From assembly GCA_038025085.1 (NCBI GenBank), contig CM076143.1:50166501-50230500 (forward strand): a DNA stretch of 64,000 nt. Reading direction: 5' to 3'. The position numbers and the translations under genes were made by a program. Every line of letters starts with the position of its first letter. Position 1 is the stretch's first letter. The notes below the pieces were generated by a model that saw only the letters and a list, made by a program, of their open reading frames with translations, did no database searches and had not been told where the DNA came from. Below are positions 58,880-64,000 of this stretch, piece after piece. This DNA is from Tetragonia tetragonoides (Eukaryota > Streptophyta > Magnoliopsida > Caryophyllales > Aizoaceae).

Positions 58880-61500
58880 AGCCTTTGATGTTCCGTAAAG
58901 CGCCCTTCCAAGCCTACTAAGGCCCCAATAACCTATCCCGGGGGCCTTCCATGTCTCCTAGGGGTGTCCCGTGTGATGTGGTGTCAAAATATACACATTT
59001 GTTCCGAGGCCTCCTAGGGGTTATTCCGACCCTTACACACTGATGTCTTGTAAAAACGCCCTTACAAGCATATCAGGGACCCGGGGGCACTATCATAACC
59101 CTAAAGGACCCTCGGTGCTACATGAGGTTCATCCGCATCCACGAACATCGATATCACCCATAATTTCGGTATTCCTGCCCTTACATTTGTGTCCCGTAAA
59201 AACGCCCTTACAAGCCTATCAGGGCCAGATAACCGACCCTGGGGCCTCCCATATCCCCTATGCGTGTCCCGCACAAGGTGGTGCGGAAATATACTTCTTC
59301 GTTTCGCGACCTCCCGAAACTCTAAAAAACGTGGATTATAGCCTTCGTTTTTGGCTTCCCGGGGCCCGGGTGTCATTTTTGCCCAAACTTCTCTTGGGGT
59401 TGTATCATGACTCTAAAGGACCATCGCTACTCTGGGAGGGTCATCCGGAGCCCCGAACTTCGACATCACCCATGTTTTCGGTGTTATGGCAATTACATTA
59501 GTGTCCCGTAAAAATGCCCTTACAAGCATATCAGGAACCCGATAACGAACCTCGTGGGCCTTCCATGTACCCTAGGATTGTCCCATACAATGTGGTGCAA
59601 AAATATACACCTTCGTTGCGGGGTCTCCCGAAAGCCCCCAAAACGTGGATAATAGCCTTCGTTTTTGGCTTCCCGGGCCAGGGTGTTATTTTTGCCCAAA
59701 CTTTTTCGGGGGGTCTGTTATGGCTCTAAATGACCCTCAGTGCTCCGGGAGGGTCATCTAGATCCCCGAACTTCAATATCACCCATGCTTTCGGTGTTCT
59801 GACCCTTACATTGGTGTCCCGTAAACGCCCTTACAAGCCTATCCATGACCAGATAACCGCCCCGAGGGCAGCTCATGCTCATAGGGGTGTCCCGTGCGAT
59901 GTGACTTGAAAATATACACCTTTGTTCCGGGGCCTCCCGGAAGACCGAAAAACGTAGATTATAGCATTCGATTTTCGGCTTCCCGAGGCCCGTGAGTCAT
60001 TTTTGTCCAAACTTCTCTGGGAGGTCTATAATGATCCTAGAGAACACTCGGTGTCGGACCTTAGAGGGTCATCCGCATCCTCGAATTTCGATAAGACCCA
60101 TGCTTTCATGCTTTCGTTATTCCGACCCTTACATTGGTGTCCTATAAAAATGCCCTTACAAGCATATCAGGGACCCGATAACGGATCTCAGGGGCCTTCC
60201 ATGTCCCCTAGGAGTGGCTCCTACAATGTGGTGTAAAAATATACACCTTAGGAATGGCAATGGGCCGGGTCTGGGGCGGGTTCAGCTGGATCCAGACCCA
60301 TTTATATTTTTGGGTTGAGATCCAGACTCTGTCCAGACCCTAAAGGGTCTATAATACTTAGATCCAGATCCATTTCCGCTGGGTCTATGGATCCGTGGGT
60401 CCTAAATGGGTCTCATTAATAAATTAATAAATAAAGAGATTTGTTCCTAAATCCTATAATATGCATAAGATTTGAAGTTTTTATTAGAAAATATCACTTA
60501 ACAAACGTATTTATACTCATTGAAAAATGAAAGAAACTCAAATTTTCACCGTTCGACTCTTTTTTTATACATGATCTTTATTTTTCTCTTTTTTCTTTTT
60601 ACATGTTAATGGGTCCATGGGCCGGGTCTGGGTCTATGATGCTCGGCCCGGATCCAGAACCATTTACGACACATGGACCCAGATCCAGATCCAAATCCAA
60701 TGGATCTATAAAAAGGGGATCCAGACCCTTATAAATGGATCTGGATCCGTGGGTCTGGGCCGGGTCTCAGACCCATTGCCATCCCTAATACACCTTCATT
60801 CCGAAGGCCTCTCGTAACCCCCAAAACCGTGTATTATAGCCTTTGTTTTTGGCTTTTCAGGATCCTGGTGACATTTTTTCCCAAACTTTTCTGAGGTGTC
60901 TATCATGACCCTAACAGAACCTCGGTGTTCCGGAAGCATCATCCGAATTCATGAACTTCGATATCACCTATGCTTTCGGTGTTCTTGCCCTTACATTGGT
61001 ATCATGTAAAAACACCCTTACAAGCATATCAGAGATCCGATAATGGACCTCGGGAGCCTTCTATGTAGCCTAGGGGTGTCCCGTACAATGTGGTGCAAAA
61101 ATATACACCTTCGTTTCGGGGCCTCCCGTAACCTCCAAAAACGTGGATTATAGCTTTCTTTTTGGCTTCGCGGGTGCCCGGTTGTCAATTTTTGCCCAAA
61201 ATTCTTCGGGGGGTTTATCATGTCTCTATCGGACCTCATTGGTTGCGGCAGGATTATCCGGAACCCCGAACTTCGATATCACCCATGCTTTTGATGTTCC
61301 GGCCCTTACATTGTTGTCCACGTAAAAACTTCGTTACAAACTTATCAAGGACCCGATAACGGACCCCGAGAATACTCCCATGTTATCTAGGGATGTCCCA
61401 TATAATATGGTGCGAAAATATACACCTTTATTCTAGGGCATTCTAAAACCCCCCAAAACGTAGATTATAACCTTGGGGGATCCCCAAAAACGAAGGCTAT
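58880..61500. repeat. Satellite-like 312-bp family, main block with about seven units
   Basis: The core AAACGTGGATTATAGCCTTC lies near 59328, 59640, 59948, 60824, 61137 and 61455. Spacings are 312, 308, 313 and 318 bp, with one longer gap caused by the inserted MITE at 60250-60787. Each unit has the order: core, GGCTTCCCGGG, TTTTTGCCCAAACTTCTC, TCTATCATGACCCT, CCCGAACTTCGATATCACCC, GTGTCCCGTAAAA, CGCCCTTACAAGC. Reading frames within it are not genes. Confidence 0.88.
60250..60787. mobile_element. Mutator-type MITE, 538 bp, perfect 9-bp target duplication
   Basis: Ends AGGAATGGCAATGGG and, reverse complemented, TAGGGATGGCAATGGG; duplication ATACACCTT at 60241-60249 and 60788-60796. The outer parts iterate GGGTCTGG, GGATCCAGA words and the core is AT-rich. 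It is inserted in a satellite unit, so the empty site can be read from neighbouring units (AATATACACCTTCGTT). Confidence 0.92.
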
Positions 61501-62095
61501 CACCCATCAAGTTAGAAAAACGTAAGAAAAGGCTATAATCCAAGCATATTTGTGCTAATTTGATGGGTTTGGGAGATTTGGCAGGTTTGAATACTTAGAA
61601 AAACAGTGGGTTGGCCTACTTCTTACCGAACTTCGAAAGTATCCAGCATTTTTTTTCCCCTTTTTTTTTTTTTGTACTTTGGGCTTGAACTATATAAATA
61701 GGTAACTCGTTCATCTTGAATTACTTGGGACAAGACTATTCTTGTTTGCATTGAATTGACCTACGGAAGTTAAAGTGTTTCAAACAACTAATTTTTTTTA
61801 TTTATAAGAATCAAACTTTAGACCTTAATTAAGGAATATACGTGTCACCAGCTACTTTGAATAGCAATTTTTTCCTTAAAGCTAAATTAGAAACCTTATT
61901 AAAGGGATGAACTACTTATTTTTTGGTAGTGTTACCCAACTAATACGAAATTTTCTTCCCTTTTTTTTCATTCACCTTTTCCATATATTTCGAAACAACC
62001 CTTCTATTTTGAAAGATATGTGAACGGAAACGAATCCATATGATGTCTTAAAATCTTCGAGGTTAAAAAATTGCACTATGTACGGACCGGCGTAT

Positions 62096-62114
<19 letters not shown>
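61501..62114. other. Intergenic, nothing firm
   Basis: AT-rich. A stretch at about 61790-61860 (ATAAGAATCAAACTTTAGAC) may be a decayed SINE like that at 62429-62597. Confidence 0.35.

Positions 62115-62121
<7 letters not shown>
62094..62121. repeat. AT microsatellite
   Basis: Uninterrupted AT dinucleotides, about 27 bp, next to the 3' end of the minus-strand SINE. Confidence 0.95.
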
Positions 62122-62124
<3 letters not shown>

Positions 62125-62126
<2 letters not shown>

Positions 62127-62345
62127 TTCTTGCTACAAAGACGCATGTAATAGTTCGCAAATTATATGCATTGGGTAAGCCAACCCATCTTTGATTAGCT
62201 GACGGGCTTAAGTAGAGGAGGGAACCCTCCCTACAAAGAAAGGCAGAAGATATTTTATTCTCCCTACAAAAATGAGGATTCGAACTCTGATCACTGAGTT
62301 GTGAAAGTGTGGAACTTACCACTTGTGCTCCCACCTCATCCTCAA
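62125..62345 (-). mobile_element. tRNA-derived SINE, minus strand
   Basis: On the minus strand it begins GAGGATGAGGTGGGAGCACAA, with AAGTGGTAAG in the A-box position and the B-box AGAGTTCGAATCCTC. Flanks ATATATACCT at 62115-62124 and 62346-62355 could be a target duplication but are low in complexity. Confidence 0.7.
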
Positions 62346-62428
62346 ATATATACCTGCCTTGTCCTAGCCATGACTAATTTCATATAGGATTAGTTTACTA
62401 TACACTATACCGCTATAATACGTACTTG

Positions 62429-62597
62429 TAATTTTTTTTTTTTATCCATAGGTTTAATATTGTTCGCACTGGGTCAGCTCATGAAAGGGTAAAATGATTC
62501 AACTAAGTAATTTTTTTATTTACAAGATTCGAATCATCAACCTTGATTAAGAGATAAGAGTGTCGAACCACGCACTCACACTAATAACCACTTATTG
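62429..62597 (-). mobile_element. tRNA-derived SINE, minus strand, with 11-bp duplication
   Basis: Duplication ATACGTACTTG at 62418-62428 and 62598-62608; T tract at the left is the tail. B-box-like GATGATTCGAATCTTG and the following TTTACCCTTTCATG match the SINE at 20018-20206, so both are one family. Confidence 0.85.
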
Positions 62598-62608
62598 ATA
62601 CGTACTTG

Positions 62609-63229
62609 CATTGTTAATTTGCTACAAGAACCAAAATGGGTTAGCGAGTAGCTGTATGACAAAGCAATCTAGCTGGATAATTTCTTTTTGGGAAAAGGCA
62701 GGGTGGTGCTGGTAACTGGTAATAAGGTGACTTGTACTTTGAAGGGAAGTCATTAGTAATGGTCGGTCAAGTGGATGTTTTCAAGTAATTATCAAAGAGT
62801 ATGGCCTAACCAAGTTGTATGTATGTGCAAATTAACTTACTAAATTTTGCAAGTTTTGCAGGTGTACGTCATGCATATGGGGGTAGTGGATCCAGTACTA
62901 TGTATGTGAAGTTGGCCATTATGAAATACCAACATAATACTTAATTATTCTAAGTTTCTATATTTAAATTTTGTCATGAAGCAATAGCTTCAATGAACCT
63001 CAAACGGTGATAGTAACAACTTGCAAGAGAGTTGCATCACAAGATGGAGTATCAATTATCAAGATCATATTAGAGCCACTTGGTGGTTGGTTGGCTATTA
63101 GCTAGTCATAGTATCTATAGGTTGAAGCTTAGGCGCTTGACAACAAAGGATGCATGCACGCATGAGGATATTAAAATATAACTCGCACCAAAAAAAAAAT
63201 ATAATTAGAATCATATTGCACAATCAAAA
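62609..63229. other. Intergenic, nothing recognised
   Basis: No coding region and no repeat with clear ends. Confidence 0.4.
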
Positions 63230-63404
63230 GGAAAATATTTTATTGATCCAGTGGGTGGTCAACCCACTGAGTATTGTATCTATCTCTCTCCTACTTTTAA
63301 TTGCTATTCTTGAAAATAGAAGAGAGATTGTGAAAATAGATGAGAAAGATAGACACAATAAGATTACGAGTTAGCAACCCAGTGAGTGAATATATCATTC
63401 TCCC
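63230..63404. mobile_element. 175-bp MITE, copy 2, 8-bp target duplication
   Basis: It begins GGAAAATATTTTATTGATCC and ends ATATCATTCTCCC; flanks AATCAAAA at 63222-63229 and 63405-63412. An 8-bp duplication fits the hAT superfamily. Same length as the copy at 29794-29968. Confidence 0.8.
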
Positions 63405-63480
63405 AATCAAAATATTCAATAAAACCCCCTTCAACATGGTCGTTGTATATGTTCATGATCCTAATAACGGATGAGTTTTA

Positions 63481-63925
63481 GGTAATGTTCTTTTCAACGG
63501 ATGAACCAAATTTGATGATTATTGGATCTTACCCAATCAGTGTCAATCAGTGGTAAGACTTTACCCAATCACTGGAAATCAATAGCAAGACCTTATTGAA
63601 TTAGTGAGAATGATTGAGAGGACTTACCCAATCACTGAGAATCAGGGGAAGGACCTTACCCAATCAATTGAAATCAGTGGCAGGATATTACCCAATCAGT
63701 GAAAATTAATGACATGACCCACATTATTCCTACTCACAAAATAAGTGGCAGGATCACTGAATCATTGTGAATCAGTGAAAGGACCTTAAAGAATCAGTGG
63801 AAATCAATCGCAATATTTTACCGAATCGGTGAAAATAAGTAGTAAGATCTTACCCAATCAGTGAGATTTCAAGACCTTAGTCAATCCGTATAAACCAATG
63901 AATATAAGTGGAAAAGAACGTACCC
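63481..63925. mobile_element. AATCAGTG MITE family, longest copy (445 bp)
   Basis: Ends GGTAATGTTCTTTTC and, reverse complemented, GGGTACGTTCTTTTCCACTT. The interior carries many AATCAGTG words with GACCTTACCCAATCA units. Flanks are TTA and ATA. Confidence 0.75.
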
Positions 63926-64000
63926 ATAGTCCTACTCACCAGTCAGGCCTTGTTTGGTTTATGTGAGTCAACTTCCTATGAAAGTTGTAAATCCATGGAA

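Noticed and set aside
59043..59501. A 152-aa frame
   Set aside because: It lies in the satellite-like repeat, and similar frames appear in shifted form in other units.

Overview
This is nuclear DNA of a flowering plant. Genes have GT-AG introns in AT-rich sequence, and the proteins (phospholipase D alpha, a bL36 ribosomal protein, a Gag1-like clamp protein) are of plant type. Between the genes lie tRNA-derived SINEs, L1-type LINEs, CACTA, Mutator-like and Tourist-like elements, which fits a eudicot of medium to large genome. The species cannot be fixed from sequence alone.

Only four host genes can be supported. They are the 3' end of a phospholipase D alpha gene (1-1318, +), a two-exon gene for a small conserved plant protein of 127 aa (23954-24476, +), an organellar-type ribosomal protein bL36 gene (CDS 50480-51143, + , probably with a 5' exon near 47.5 kb), and a five-exon Gag1-like clamp domain gene (52679-55761, +). 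One intron of the last gene appears to be GC-AG.

The rest is transposon and repeat. At 4477-17813 lies a roughly 13.3-kb Mutator-like element with two decayed convergent genes: a Ulp1-type cysteine protease gene (+) and a FAR1/MULE transposase gene (-). Its introns and flanks carry many copies of a G-rich motif, GGGGTGGCTYCA. A 257-bp element at 57972-58228 has matching ends and is filled with the same motif, so it looks like a non-autonomous relative. A Tourist-like MITE sits inside the left terminus of the large element.

At 32518-45215 there is a three-level nest in which each layer has a recognisable target duplication: a SINE split by a 7.4-kb L1-type LINE (minus strand), itself split by a 4.95-kb CACTA element. 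Other elements include a second, 5'-truncated LINE just behind the Gag1-like gene, two 537/538-bp Mutator-type MITEs with 9-bp duplications, a third Mutator-type element with long inverted repeats, several Tourist-like MITE families, more SINEs, and a dispersed satellite-like repeat of about 312 bp in three blocks (2.2, 17.8-18.7 and 58.9-61.5 kb).

The host genes do not form a pathway. The best candidate for something little described is the Ulp1-carrying Mutator-like element with its dispersed GGTGGCTCCA modules and its small derivative.
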